Of a stretch of 64,000 nt of DNA, positions 26,980 to 35,572 are shown one piece after another. The DNA is from Alicyclobacillus fastidiosus (GTDB lineage: Bacteria; Bacillota; Bacilli; Alicyclobacillales; Alicyclobacillaceae): contig NZ_CP104067.1 in NCBI RefSeq assembly GCF_026651875.1, positions 806,001 through 870,000 on the forward strand, read 5' to 3'. The position numbers and the translations under genes are program-made. The notes under the pieces were generated by a model. It saw only the letters and a list, made by a program, of their open reading frames with translations. It was not told the DNA's origin and searched no databases. How positions within the stretch are numbered: position 1 is the first letter of the stretch; each line of letters starts with the position of its first letter.

Positions 26980-27247
26980 CGGCCTCCGGTTTCTATTCAG
27001 TCGACAGGCTACTTCGACAATCCGATTTACAGCCGCACTCCCTGAGTTGAACACCTTATCAAACGAATCGGCACCACCTGCAGCCGAGATGTTCATTCAT
27101 CGTATTAGGATGGAACGTATTTGATAGTTGAGGTGAACCTAATGGCGAATAATGATCTAGAATATGTAATTTAATTGAATGCGTATAATTTTGATATTGT
27201 TTTGAAAATAAGAAAATACCATGTATCTAGCATTTCCCTTGTTATTA
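26980..27247. other. Long leader region of the binding-protein gene
   Basis: About 390 A/T-rich bases precede the lipoprotein gene. They hold a nine-codon open frame at 27142 with a good ribosome binding site, a terminator at 27248 and an 11-base inverted repeat at 27307. No other gene is recognised. Confidence 0.5.
27142..27174 (+). CDS. Ten-codon leader open frame
   Basis: An ATG behind gaggtga encodes MANNDLEYVI and stops. The strong initiation signal on so short a frame, upstream of a terminator and then a large gene, suggests either a leader peptide or the stub of a lost gene. Confidence 0.35.
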   Translation: MANNDLEYVI

Positions 27248-27276
27248 GCCGTCATTTGCAGTGACGGTGCTTTTTT
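27248..27276 (+). terminator. Terminator or attenuator upstream of the binding-protein gene
   Basis: The arms gccgtca and tgacggtgc are followed by six T residues. It lies about 95 bases before the lipoprotein start, so it either ends an upstream transcript or acts as an attenuator. Confidence 0.7.
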
Positions 27277-27306
27277 AAATTCACTAAATTTTAATTCTAA
27301 ATGGTA

Positions 27307-27338
27307 TTAATTCTTATTATGTAAAATATAAGAATTAA
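27307..27338. promoter_or_regulatory. 11-base inverted repeat before the binding-protein gene
   Basis: The perfect arms ttaattcttat and ataagaattaa are separated by ten bases, about 35 bases before the gene start. It may be an operator or an mRNA hairpin. Confidence 0.5.
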
Positions 27339-27371
27339 TTATAAAAAAAGTCGTAGAAATGGGGAAATTGT

Positions 27372-29105
27372 GTGAGAGAAGCTTGGAAACGTGGTATGGC
27401 TACTGTTGTGAGTGTTGGAATGCTTTCTGCCCTGATCGCTGGCTGTGGTACAAATAGTACCGCCACATCAACAGACAATACTTCCTCAAACGGGGCGTCT
27501 TCTAGTTCAAAACCTGTTGAGGGTGGTTCGATTACCCTCGATATGACTCAAGCAGTTCCGGATTTAGATCCGGCCGTTGAATATGACACCGTATCAGAAG
27601 ATATCGGTTCACAGGTATACCAACAATTGGTAACCTATTCAAAAAACACAAATAACATTACAGGTGAGTTGGCACAAAGCTGGGATGTATCACCTGATGG
27701 AAAGACTTATACTTTTCATTTGCGCAAAGGAATTACATTTTCGAACGGCGACCCACTCACTTCTCAGGATTTTGTTTTTGAATTGGAGCGAGTCTTGGAT
27801 AAAAATATGCAACCAAAGCCGTCTCCTGGTAATCAGTTTTTCTTTGACATCGCCGGCGCTCAAGCTTATTACAATGGGCAAGCGAAGAGCATTAGTGGTA
27901 TAACTACACCCGATAAAGATACATTAGTTATCCATTTGGTTAAGCCAGAGCAGTTTTTCCTGAAAATCATGGCGATGTCATTTGCCTCTGCAGTTGATCC
28001 TGCCTTTGTAAAGAAGGTCGGTAATGCAGCTATGGATACAACACAGGCAATGGGGACTGGCCCGTTTGAGATCAAAACAATTAATCAAAACCAAGTCGTT
28101 CTGGTTAAGAACCCACACTATTGGCAGAAAGATTCATCGGGAAATCAATTACCTTATTTAAATCAAGTGACGATCAACGTCAATAACAACAGTGAAGTTG
28201 ATGCATTGCACTGGGAGCAAGGACAAACCGCCTTCATGAGTCCATGGTTGATCGGTGGGGATGGCATTCCTTCTTCGGCTTATCCTACGATTATGAACTC
28301 ACCAAAGTATAAGAGTGATGTAATGACGCAGCCAATGAACTCTATTGAGTACGTCGGATTGAATATGAAGCCGACGCTCAACGGTAAAGCCAATCCATTA
28401 AGTAACCTAAAGGTCCGACAAGCAATTGAGTATGCTTTCCAAGACAGTCAAATCATAAAAATCAACAATGGCGCTGTTAGGCCGTTGAACCAACCGCTAC
28501 CGAATACTTTGGAGGGGTATGTTTCACAATTGGAGCCGAGTGCCCAGTATTCGTACAATATAACGAAGGCGAAACAACTGCTTAAAGAAGCCGGGTATTC
28601 AAATGGATTGACGCTTGATATGTGGAATGAAAATACGGATAGTGCCAAAAAAGAGGACCAGGCATTCCAAGCGATGATGAAACAAATTGGGATTACCGTG
28701 AACTTGCATGAAGTTACCTGGAAAGACTTCCTGACGAAGGCGATGTCGGGTACCGCACAAATGTATGAGAGTGGTTGGGAACAAGATTTTCCTGATGCAT
28801 CAGACTTCTTGAACACCCTGTTTAATTCAGATCAGATTGCAGCAGGTAACAACATGAACAACTATTCCAACCCGCAAGTTGACCAATGGTTGAACCAAGC
28901 GGAATATTCAACTGACCAACAACAAAGAGACCAACTTTATGGTCAAGTTATCAACAAGGTTATGTCCGATGCGGCATGGGTTCCGTATTACCAATATGTC
29001 GGTTACTTCTGTGTTCAACCTTGGGTTCATGGTTTAATGACGAGTGATATTTTGGAAGACCAACTCGAGTACATTTGGATTGACCAAAGTCACAGCAGTA
29101 ACTAA
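27372..29105 (+). CDS. Oligopeptide-type ABC transporter substrate-binding lipoprotein
   Basis: This 577-residue secreted lipoprotein belongs to the OppA/DppA family (SBP_bac_5), which deliver peptides or nickel to an ABC importer. The signal peptide ends in the lipobox LIAGC, with Cys25 as the lipidated residue. A Ser/Thr-rich linker follows. Family motifs include LAQSWDVSPDGKTYTFHLRK near the N-terminus and NLKVRQAIEYAF. The GTG start has gggga seven bases upstream. No permease or ATPase genes lie nearby, so it is an orphan that must use a distant transporter. Confidence 0.93.
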   Translation: MREAWKRGMATVVSVGMLSALIAGCGTNSTATSTDNTSSNGASSSSKPVEGGSITLDMTQAVPDLDPAVEYDTVSEDIGSQVYQQLVTYSKNTNNITGELAQSWDVSPDGKTYTFHLRKGITFSNGDPLTSQDFVFELERVLDKNMQPKPSPGNQFFFDIAGAQAYYNGQAKSISGITTPDKDTLVIHLVKPEQFFLKIMAMSFASAVDPAFVKKVGNAAMDTTQAMGTGPFEIKTINQNQVVLVKNPHYWQKDSSGNQLPYLNQVTINVNNNSEVDALHWEQGQTAFMSPWLIGGDGIPSSAYPTIMNSPKYKSDVMTQPMNSIEYVGLNMKPTLNGKANPLSNLKVRQAIEYAFQDSQIIKINNGAVRPLNQPLPNTLEGYVSQLEPSAQYSYNITKAKQLLKEAGYSNGLTLDMWNENTDSAKKEDQAFQAMMKQIGITVNLHEVTWKDFLTKAMSGTAQMYESGWEQDFPDASDFLNTLFNSDQIAAGNNMNNYSNPQVDQWLNQAEYSTDQQQRDQLYGQVINKVMSDAAWVPYYQYVGYFCVQPWVHGLMTSDILEDQLEYIWIDQSHSSN

Positions 29106-29118
29106 TCGTCTATCCAGT

Positions 29119-29147
29119 GAGGCGTAGCATTGGGCTACGCCTCTTTT
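29119..29147 (+). terminator. Terminator of the binding-protein gene
   Basis: The perfect arms gaggcgtagc and gctacgcctc with a five-base loop are followed by tttt. Confidence 0.9.
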
Positions 29148-29279
29148 ACGTGTTCGCGCGTGCGCAAAAAGTTTTGCCGATGTATTACGCGAACTAGAGA
29201 GAGCGTACCCTGGTCGAGGGATACACTAATGCGGACTATCCGCGTTTGCCGTTTTATTGTTTTTAATAAGATGTTATAT

Positions 29280-29367
29280 TGTTCCATGGCAAACCATCAG
29301 AAATGTTGGGACGCAAAGCCACGGGTCTAAGGACTTCGGTCTATGATCGCCGGGTTACCACCGATGA
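29280..29367 (+). ncRNA. Cyclic-di-GMP-I (GEMM-I) riboswitch
   Basis: The region matches the class I c-di-GMP aptamer in order: ggcaaacca, a hairpin capped by a GAAA-type loop, the conserved gggacgcaaagcc, a second hairpin (ggtctaaggacttcggtct) and cgccgggttacc. The GAAA loop and its receptor, and the gacgcaaagcc core, are the diagnostic parts. The 3' end abuts the gaggtgat ribosome binding site of the next gene, so translational control by c-di-GMP is likely. Direction (on or off) cannot be told from the sequence. Confidence 0.92.
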
Positions 29368-29377
29368 GGTGATCTGT

Positions 29378-29632
29378 ATGTCGGAACTAAAAAAGTGTCG
29401 TAAATGTAACGAATCGTACCCTGCAACAAACGAGTATTTTCATGTTCAATATGGGCGAATCACGAGTACGTGTCGAGGTTGTCGCCGTGAATATGAGAAA
29501 CAGTATCGAAATTACCTACGCAATGGCGGAGACAGCCCAGCTCATCGCAAAAACTTGACTCGAGAATCTGTTGGTTTGTTGGTTTTGAAGGTCGTACAAG
29601 ACATGAGAAATCAGCGTGATTCCAGAACTTAA
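29378..29632 (+). CDS. Small zinc-ribbon protein controlled by c-di-GMP
   Basis: This encodes 84 basic residues. C7-x2-C10 and C32-x2-C35 form a zinc ribbon of the kind seen in small phage-type proteins (KKCRKCNES then STCRGCRREYEKQYR). The rest is helical and charged, and there is no membrane segment. The ATG has gaggtga five bases upstream, directly after the riboswitch aptamer. The product is presumably a nucleic-acid-binding or regulatory protein answering to c-di-GMP; its function is unknown. Confidence 0.8.
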   Translation: MSELKKCRKCNESYPATNEYFHVQYGRITSTCRGCRREYEKQYRNYLRNGGDSPAHRKNLTRESVGLLVLKVVQDMRNQRDSRT

Positions 29633-29656
29633 TACTCTCGCTGCACGATAAGCTGC

Positions 29657-29691
29657 AACCGCATCTGGTGAAGAGAAGGATGCGGTTTTTT
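29657..29691 (+). terminator. Terminator of the riboswitch-controlled gene
   Basis: The arms aaccgcatc and gatgcggtt are followed by six T residues. Confidence 0.85.
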
Positions 29692-29721
29692 GTCTTCTAC
29701 CATGGGGAAATTATCCGGTGC

Positions 29722-29831
29722 TTATCCACAGGGCGGACATACATCAAATGATAAAGTGACCCTAATCTTCGGGGGCTTTGCCACATTATCCACAGACGAC
29801 TTGTGGGTAAGTGGATAAAGTTATCCCCAAG
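29722..29831. repeat. DnaA-box-like cluster 2
   Basis: TTATCCACA occurs at 29722-29730 and 29786-29794, with agtggataa (inverted, one mismatch) at about 29810 and ttatcccca at 29821. The stretch 29785-29830 is homologous to the repeat unit in cluster 1. The rest of 29633-30130 shows no gene. Confidence 0.6.
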
Positions 29832-30130
29832 CCTCGAATGCAGGCATTCGCCGGACATCTCATTGTTTGATAGCAATCACACGAGAACAGCTGAAATTGT
29901 GTGTCGGATGCCGAGGCCCCAGTACCATGCATGTTGGGGAAGTCATTCGGGGGTGATCATCCGGCGTAGGTGGGCTGCACACCGCTTATCATTTCATTTT
30001 GGAGATTGGGACGTGAAAGAGAAAAATAAGTCCTAGAATGATGAAGACAGACATACCGTATGCCAACAGAGGTTTTCTGTAATGTAGACGTATCAATCCC
30101 TTCACAGAGCCTTGCCATTGGTGTGCTAGC

Positions 30131-30642
30131 ATGGTGCGTGCGAAAAATCAGCTTTTTGGGGGGACCAATGAGCAAGGTGGCGTTGGACATGACAGTCAAA
30201 AAGAAAACGGGAGATACCCTATTGCGGGCATCCAAGAGGTCTCCAAACTGATTTCATCTTTTGCAAATCAGAGTCGCTTGCTGACGTTAAATGCGCACAT
30301 CGAGTCTGCGAGAAGTGGGGAAGTCGGCCGAGGTTTCGCAGTGATTGCGAAAGAGATAGGCAAATTGTCAGATATGACCAAGCGACGAGCTGCGGACGTC
30401 CAAAGTAAAGTCCAGGAAATCGTCGCTCACATTGCTGCTCTCGTGGCGTTAAACCAAGAGACGCAGTACTCAACCAGTCCAGCTCGGAATTGGTCGATGT
30501 AGCACTGGACGTCTTTCAGCACTTGTTCACATCCGTTTCGTTACAGACGAATAACGTGGAGAGCATTCGCGCACATGCGGAAGAAGCGCGGCTCGAGTCG
30601 GCTGTAGTGGAAAGTTCCCTAGATCAAGTGATTCAGCTTTAA
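30131..30642 (+). pseudogene. Chemoreceptor signalling-domain relic
   Basis: A frame containing FANQSRLLTLNAHIESARSG and GRGFAVIAKEIGKLS is the hairpin tip of an MCP signalling domain. It loses frame near 30475 and continues in another frame (VDVALDVFQHLFTSVSLQTN) to a stop at 30642. Upstream sensor and HAMP parts are absent. Its sequence departs from the intact receptor at 1927, so it is not a simple copy. Confidence 0.75.
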
Positions 30643-30690
30643 GTACGATAGCTGTTCGGTCATCTTCCGGAGCGGGAAATGTACGCGAAG

Positions 30691-30731
30691 AAACTGCGCC
30701 CAACGACGAGTATCTGGAGGGCGCAGTTTTA
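30691..30731. terminator. Terminator between convergent units
   Basis: The arms aaactgcgccc and gggcgcagttt are perfect, with a 17-base loop and a T run. It can serve both the chemoreceptor relic and the minus-strand small gene. Confidence 0.8.
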
Positions 30732-30878
30732 ATGGTCGATTTTCCGTAGAAGAATCAACATGAGCAATCCAAAAAACACCTCATACAACAAGAAGAGCGG
30801 GTGCCCTGTTAGCAAAAAGAAGAAAGCCAAAACGGTACAGATGATGATCTGAACGGAGAGGGCAGTTTTGTTTAACAT
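30729..30878 (-). CDS. Small two-helix membrane protein
   Basis: This encodes 49 residues, almost entirely two hydrophobic helices (QIIICTVLAFFFLL and LLYEVFFGLLMLILL) with a basic end. The ATG at 30878 has ggtggtg upstream. A GTG 16 codons earlier is less likely because it would put a DnaA-box-like element inside the coding start. No function is recognised. Confidence 0.5.
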   Translation of the reverse strand: MLNKTALSVQIIICTVLAFFFLLTGHPLFLLYEVFFGLLMLILLRKIDH

Positions 30879-30918
30879 TCTGAACACCACCGATATGATG
30901 TGATCAAGATCGAACGAC

Positions 30919-31022
30919 TTATCCACAGACTCGTATCTCTATATCATCAGAATATCCAAAATCATGTGTATAGTTATACACATATACACAAAAACAATGT
31001 GCATAAATACGAGTTATCCCCA
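30919..31022. repeat. DnaA-box-like cluster 3
   Basis: TTATCCACAG at 30919-30928 is followed, about 70 and 85 bases later, by tgtgcataa and gttatcccca. These are the same three elements in the same order as in clusters 1 and 2, but more widely spaced. Between them is an inverted tgtgtata/tatacaca pair. Confidence 0.5.
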
Positions 31023-31088
31023 GGATCCCATTTGTCTCACCGGAATTCGTGGAGAAATGGTGCGTAATTCGGTTGACGCCAGCGGATT

Positions 31089-31104
31089 TTCACTGCGCAG
31101 TGAA
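31089..31104. promoter_or_regulatory. Perfect 16-base palindrome
   Basis: The sequence ttcactgcgcagtgaa is fully self-complementary and lies in a 270-base gap without a recognised gene. It could be an operator, but nothing nearby identifies the protein. Confidence 0.35.
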
Positions 31105-31295
31105 GGCGCGGAACCGGAACGTTGCACGTGTTTGTGAACGGTTATCATAGCGGTAGTGTGGCGGTCTGAGGTAGAGGGACTACGCGTGATTCGAATGGTG
31201 GTTGGTCATCTCAAATCTGTCAGGGGCGTTGTGATTCGTCAGGGGCCGTGTGGCCCCATGAACATTTAGCTTCGCAGTTATACCACAGATAGGCT

Positions 31296-31571
31296 TTATC
31301 TATTTAAAATCAAGGGAAGAATTCTGCCGAACACAATACTCTCGATAATCCGATAGACAAAAAACGCAACGATAGGAGACAGGTCGATCCCGCCTAGCGG
31401 GGGGATAAACCGACGGAATATTGAAAAGTAAGGGTCGACGAATTTTCCGAGGAACCTGCCGAATTGGGAGTACCGTAGATTCGGTATCCAAGACATGAGG
31501 ATCCAAGCGATCATCATGTACGAGTAAATTTGAAACAAGTAGCTCAATATCGTATAAATCGCTAAGGTCAT
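31296..31571 (-). CDS. yggT: YggT-family membrane protein
   Basis: This 91-residue protein has two membrane helices around the family signature WIPN...FVDPYFSIFRRFIPP and ends with SPIVAFFVYRIIESIV. YggT/YlmG proteins usually sit in the cell-division cluster beside sepF, and act in membrane or nucleoid organisation and K+ tolerance; here the gene is alone. An aaggaag precedes the ATG. Confidence 0.88.
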   Translation of the reverse strand: MTLAIYTILSYLFQIYSYMMIAWILMSWIPNLRYSQFGRFLGKFVDPYFSIFRRFIPPLGGIDLSPIVAFFVYRIIESIVFGRILPLILNR

Positions 31572-31743
31572 GGTGGACTTCCTTCCTTGTCGTGCTCGTT
31601 ATTTCATTTGATTGTAGCCCCTGTACTAATCTATTTACAGGGTTTCCAAACAGTTATTGAATTGAACTTCCGTTTACCTGATGGAACGTATATAATTGTG
31701 TTAGCTGATTTGCTAGAGGGGTTCTACCTCGATGTACCAAAGG

Positions 31744-31772
31744 TTGACATTTGGTGCGGTGCTTTGTATAGT
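31744..31772 (+). promoter_or_regulatory. Consensus promoter of tRNA-Gly(TCC)
   Basis: A perfect TTGACA and a TATAGT are separated by exactly 17 bases, about 20 bases before the tRNA. Confidence 0.85.
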
Positions 31773-31791
31773 ATGATGGTAACTACAATGT

Positions 31792-31865
31792 GCGGGTGTA
31801 GTTCAATGGTAGAACTTCAGCCTTCCAAGCTGATAGCGTGGGTTCGATTCCCATCACCCGCTCCA
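31792..31865 (+). tRNA. tRNA-Gly(TCC)
   Basis: A 74-base cloverleaf with acceptor arms gcgggtg/cacccgc, anticodon TCC in the loop cttccaa, T arm gggttcgattccc and encoded CCA. It stands alone with its own promoter and terminator. Confidence 0.95.
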
Positions 31866-31874
31866 AATTGTAAA

Positions 31875-31909
31875 AAGCAGCATCCTGAATGAAGGATGTT
31901 GCTTTTTTG
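31875..31909 (+). terminator. tRNA-Gly terminator
   Basis: The arms agcagcatcc and ggatgttgct (one G-T pair) are followed by six T residues. Confidence 0.9.
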
Positions 31910-32058
31910 TTATAGGCCCATCTGCTGTCAGGTACAGGCGTGGTCAGGACACCCCACACACGGCCACCTCCTCGCACCACAGCGCGCATATTGTATTATA
32001 ATTTAATATTATCGTTAATATAAAAACAATCGATTTTACTTACCGGAACGAGGGGGAT

Positions 32059-33231
32059 ATGATTCGGATGTCGATTCATTTCGGAAGAGGTGATACCGTG
32101 TATCTGGCCAAACAGTTTGGTCCAAATTGGTTTACGACGGTAATGGGCATCGGAATCGTGGCGGCTTTGACCTACTCCTCCCCATTTCGGTTTTCATCCC
32201 AACACGCCATTGGAATCGCCATCTTTTTTGGTTTGAACACCTTGTTCATTGTCGCGATCACGCTTTGGACGTCGCGCTGGATATTGTTCCCCAACGAGGC
32301 ATTAGAGGACTTTCGCCATCCGGAGCGCGCCCTGTTTTACGGTGCTCTAGCCATGGGGGTCAACGTGGTTGGGAATGATTGGTTCGTCATCGGGTCACAC
32401 GTGTTCCAGCCATCTCTGGTCATTGACGTGAGTAAAACGGTTTGGGTCGTCGGTGCGATTTTATCCGTGTTGACTGCCGTCGTCGTGCCGTATCTCTTGT
32501 TTACAGAGCACCAAGTGACGACGAAGGATACGTTGGCCAGTTGGCTAATCCCTGTCGTCCCGCCGATTGTCGCGGCGGCGACGGGATCGAATCTGATCCC
32601 TTACTGGGGCGGTGCGCAAGTGCAGTTTTGCATTACGGCGGTCATCCTGGCGATGTTTGGGATGACATTCTTTCTATTCATCATGGTGAGTACGCTCTTC
32701 TATGCCCGGCTCGTCTATCACCGACGCCTGGGTGGCGCGGTGGTACCCAGCTTATGGGTGGAAATTGGTCCGATTGGCATGTCGATGGCGACACTCGCCA
32801 CGTTGCCGACGCAGACGCGTGCAATACTTCCACAGTATTCGCATCTGCTAGAGGGGCTTGCAACCGTAACCTCCATGGCTCTATGGGGCGTCGGTATTTG
32901 GTGGATCGTCATAGCGGCGATGCACACCATGTTTCATCTCAGGAAACGTGGGAACGGAATCCCGTTTAACATGGGATGGTGGAGTTATGTGTTCCCGATT
33001 GGCAGCTTCACGAGTGGTACTTACGCGTTAGGGCATTTACTCCGATACGACTTTTTTGTCATTGCTGGATTCGTGCAGTTGCTGATTCTTTGGGGCTGTT
33101 TTGCAATTGTGTTGGCACGCACAATCGGTGGGGTTCTAGACGGCTCGCTGATTCAGTGGAAAGAACCCGCTGGCGCTTTCTTGCAGAATGAACACGAGGA
33201 ACATACTGACCTCCATCACGCGCGCGGGTAA
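32059..33231 (+). CDS. TDT-family transporter (SLAC1/TehA-like)
   Basis: This 390-residue protein has ten predicted helices and family features such as FGPNWFTTVMGIGIVA at the start and VFPIGSFTSGTYALG near the end. TDT proteins carry small anions: sulfite, tellurite-related oxyanions, malate, or chloride. Sulfite export is common in this subgroup. A gaggggg precedes the ATG at a short distance, and the ATG three codons later is an alternative. A LysR gene follows in convergent orientation. Confidence 0.85.
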   Translation: MIRMSIHFGRGDTVYLAKQFGPNWFTTVMGIGIVAALTYSSPFRFSSQHAIGIAIFFGLNTLFIVAITLWTSRWILFPNEALEDFRHPERALFYGALAMGVNVVGNDWFVIGSHVFQPSLVIDVSKTVWVVGAILSVLTAVVVPYLLFTEHQVTTKDTLASWLIPVVPPIVAAATGSNLIPYWGGAQVQFCITAVILAMFGMTFFLFIMVSTLFYARLVYHRRLGGAVVPSLWVEIGPIGMSMATLATLPTQTRAILPQYSHLLEGLATVTSMALWGVGIWWIVIAAMHTMFHLRKRGNGIPFNMGWWSYVFPIGSFTSGTYALGHLLRYDFFVIAGFVQLLILWGCFAIVLARTIGGVLDGSLIQWKEPAGAFLQNEHEEHTDLHHARG

Positions 33232-33368
33232 GCGCCACCTGCCCAGCGCGGAGATGGAAGCGATTCTCATGTCCGCGGAATACGAGAGGGCAAGCGTGTC
33301 ACTCGATGCGAGAGCCCGTGGAGGGGATGTGTTCAACGTGCGGTGTGAAGCCGTCACACACCGAGCTT

Positions 33369-34271
33369 TTACCCTGGCATCGAAGTCGATTCGGCGGATG
33401 CCGTACAGATGAACTCATAGAAGAGGTTCATGGCTTTTGTCGCAAATTCGGATTGACGTGTAATGATGGAAAAATCCCTCGTAATCTTCGCATTTGGCAA
33501 GCGGGCGATGTGCAACGTCCCAAGTTCTCGTTCCTTTCGGATGGTACTCACGGATAGCAGTGCAATGCCAAGCCCGGCTTCCACGGCCTCTTTGATCACT
33601 TGTGTACTGCCGAATTCCATTTTCGAGGCCGGGTCGATGTGGTGCAAAGACAAGGCGACGTCTGTAATTTCGCGGGTACCTGACCCGTGTTCCCGAACAA
33701 TCCAGGTTTGCTTCTCCAAGTCTTCAATTCGGACTTCGCTCTTCGTCGCGAGCGGATGGTGTGCAGACATAATAATGACCAACTCGTCACTCGCGAACTT
33801 TTTCACTTGAATGTGATCCAGCGAGACATTCCCTTCCACGATCCCGATATCGAGTTCCCCACTCGCGACACGCGCCTCAATATCGTGTGTATTTGCGATG
33901 ATCACGGAGGGGGTCACCCTCGGAAACTTCGCGCGAAAGCGCGCGAGTGTGTGCGGCAGGATGTACTCGCCGTACGTATAGCTCGAGCCAATCGCGAGCG
34001 GGCCACTATTGTCCCGCAGGAGATCGTCGGTCAGTTGCTCCATTTCAGCGTATAGCGTCATGATTTGCTTGCCGTAGTGAAGCACAATCTCTCCAGCTTT
34101 GGTCAGTTGAACTGATTTATTGGTCCGGTCAAACAGCTTCGCGTTCAGTGACGACTCTAAATTGACGATGTTCTGGCTCACCGCTGGCTGGGAGACGTGG
34201 AGAGCTTCTGCCGCTCGAGAAAAGCTAAGGTGTTCAGCCACTTTCAGAAACACAAGCAGCTGTTGATCCAT
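33369..34271 (-). CDS. LysR-family transcriptional regulator
   Basis: This encodes 300 residues with an N-terminal winged helix (FSRAAEALHVSQPAVSQNI) and a periplasmic-binding-like effector domain that starts near residue 90 (LAIGSSYTYGEYILP). The sequence is close to the CysL/CbbR branch. LysR regulators usually control a divergent gene, but the upstream neighbour here is on the same strand and the TDT gene is convergent. Control of the TDT transporter is therefore only possible, not shown. Confidence 0.9.
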   Translation of the reverse strand: MDQQLLVFLKVAEHLSFSRAAEALHVSQPAVSQNIVNLESSLNAKLFDRTNKSVQLTKAGEIVLHYGKQIMTLYAEMEQLTDDLLRDNSGPLAIGSSYTYGEYILPHTLARFRAKFPRVTPSVIIANTHDIEARVASGELDIGIVEGNVSLDHIQVKKFASDELVIIMSAHHPLATKSEVRIEDLEKQTWIVREHGSGTREITDVALSLHHIDPASKMEFGSTQVIKEAVEAGLGIALLSVSTIRKERELGTLHIARLPNAKITRDFSIITRQSEFATKAMNLFYEFICTASAESTSMPG

Positions 34272-34400
34272 TTTAAAGCACCTCGATTTTTAAATGATGT
34301 TACAGAAGGCGTGCGTGGCCGACGACGGATCACCACAAACCGCACGTTCTGCTGCAGATCTGGGGATTGCATTGAAACTATAGAAAAGCGACAAAGTGAC

Positions 34401-35342
34401 TCAATCGCATTCCAGTCGCATGAGGATGTCCGTCGCGTAGTTGCCGAACTTGCGGCCGAAAATGTTCACGCCGCCGACGTTTTCCGCGTCTGCTTTGACC
34501 CCGATGCGCACCGCGATGTAATACTGACCGTCCAGATTTACGTCGGCGATGGTGACGTCGGAAAGTCGCACGCCATCAATAAACGACCCCTGCATATTGA
34601 TCCGCCAGGTTTTCAGCAACCCAAACTGCGTGTTTTGAACAAGCCACCAGTCGGGCGTGAGTAATCCACGTTCTCCCCCAAAGTCGCCAGGGCTCGTCCA
34701 CGTCCCAACCTCTTGGTTGTTGATCCACAGCGTGATATCGGACGGCCAATTTGCCCGGTGCAGCGGCGCTTCGGAACAGAGTTCCATTGTCAACTCGAGA
34801 TTTTTGATGCGCTTACCGTGCGGAGCGCGGTTCGGAAAGCGATACTCGACGTACCCGTGCTTGAACCAAATGAGCTGCGCGTCGGTGCGGTTCGGCTCGG
34901 AGAACGCGCGGGGATCGTCAAATTCGCCGATGATGGAATGCTCACTGAGGATGCCGCACGTCGGAGCCACGTCGAAGTCAAAAAAGTTGCCAATCGACAT
35001 CGGGATGAGGATTTGCGTATCATCCACCTGGGCTTGCGACGGCGTATCGACAATGATCTTCGAATAGACGGCCATACACAGCTTCTGTGTGCCGCGGGTA
35101 CCTGGAACCAAGTCCGTTTTGATCAGGTTCACCTCTTCGAGCTTCCGCACGTTAATGGCGGCGGTCGATGGAGGAATATCGAAGATCTCGGCGATTTCCG
35201 CGACGTTCTTTGGTTCTGTCAAGAGCAGCTTGAAGATGGAGACGCGTAAGTCGGACGATAAAGCCTTCGCGATCTCGACAAAGTCATCCAACGACACAGT
35301 CAAAGTCCGTTCTCCAGCGTTTTGGCCTGATTGGATGGGCAT
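34401..35342 (-). CDS. ArsR-type HTH regulator with C-terminal jelly-roll-like domain
   Basis: This encodes 313 residues. Residues 18-85 form an ArsR-like winged helix (VAEIAEIFDIPPSTAAINVRK). The remaining 220 residues are beta-rich, with WFKHGYVEYRF and WPSDITLWINNQEVGTW, and look like a carbohydrate-binding-type jelly roll. The architecture is seen in regulators beside glycoside hydrolase genes in Bacillales. A gaagggaag precedes the ATG. Divergently, only a stub of a GH2-type gene remains, which was probably its target. Confidence 0.8.
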   Translation of the reverse strand: MPIQSGQNAGERTLTVSLDDFVEIAKALSSDLRVSIFKLLLTEPKNVAEIAEIFDIPPSTAAINVRKLEEVNLIKTDLVPGTRGTQKLCMAVYSKIIVDTPSQAQVDDTQILIPMSIGNFFDFDVAPTCGILSEHSIIGEFDDPRAFSEPNRTDAQLIWFKHGYVEYRFPNRAPHGKRIKNLELTMELCSEAPLHRANWPSDITLWINNQEVGTWTSPGDFGGERGLLTPDWWLVQNTQFGLLKTWRINMQGSFIDGVRLSDVTIADVNLDGQYYIAVRIGVKADAENVGGVNIFGRKFGNYATDILMRLECD

Positions 35343-35572
35343 CGATCTTCCCTTCTCTCTGAGACAATCGTATCAGCTAGATCAAGTGCGTTCTATCGTC
35401 TAGCAGCATTTGAGCACGATAAGAACCGCATCTTTACTAGCCATGTTTGTGAGCATTATACACCGAAACGAACAATATATTTTGTTTGTAACATCAAACG
35501 TTGACGCATTTGCGAGCAGATCATAGAATATTTCGCATAATCTATGAACGGTTGGCAAGGGAGAGAGTACGC

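Noticed and set aside
26866..31022. Replication origin
   Set aside because: DnaA-box-like sites are enriched, but there is no dnaA, dnaN or rpmH nearby, no A/T-rich unwinding cluster next to the boxes, and genes of unrelated function lie between the clusters.
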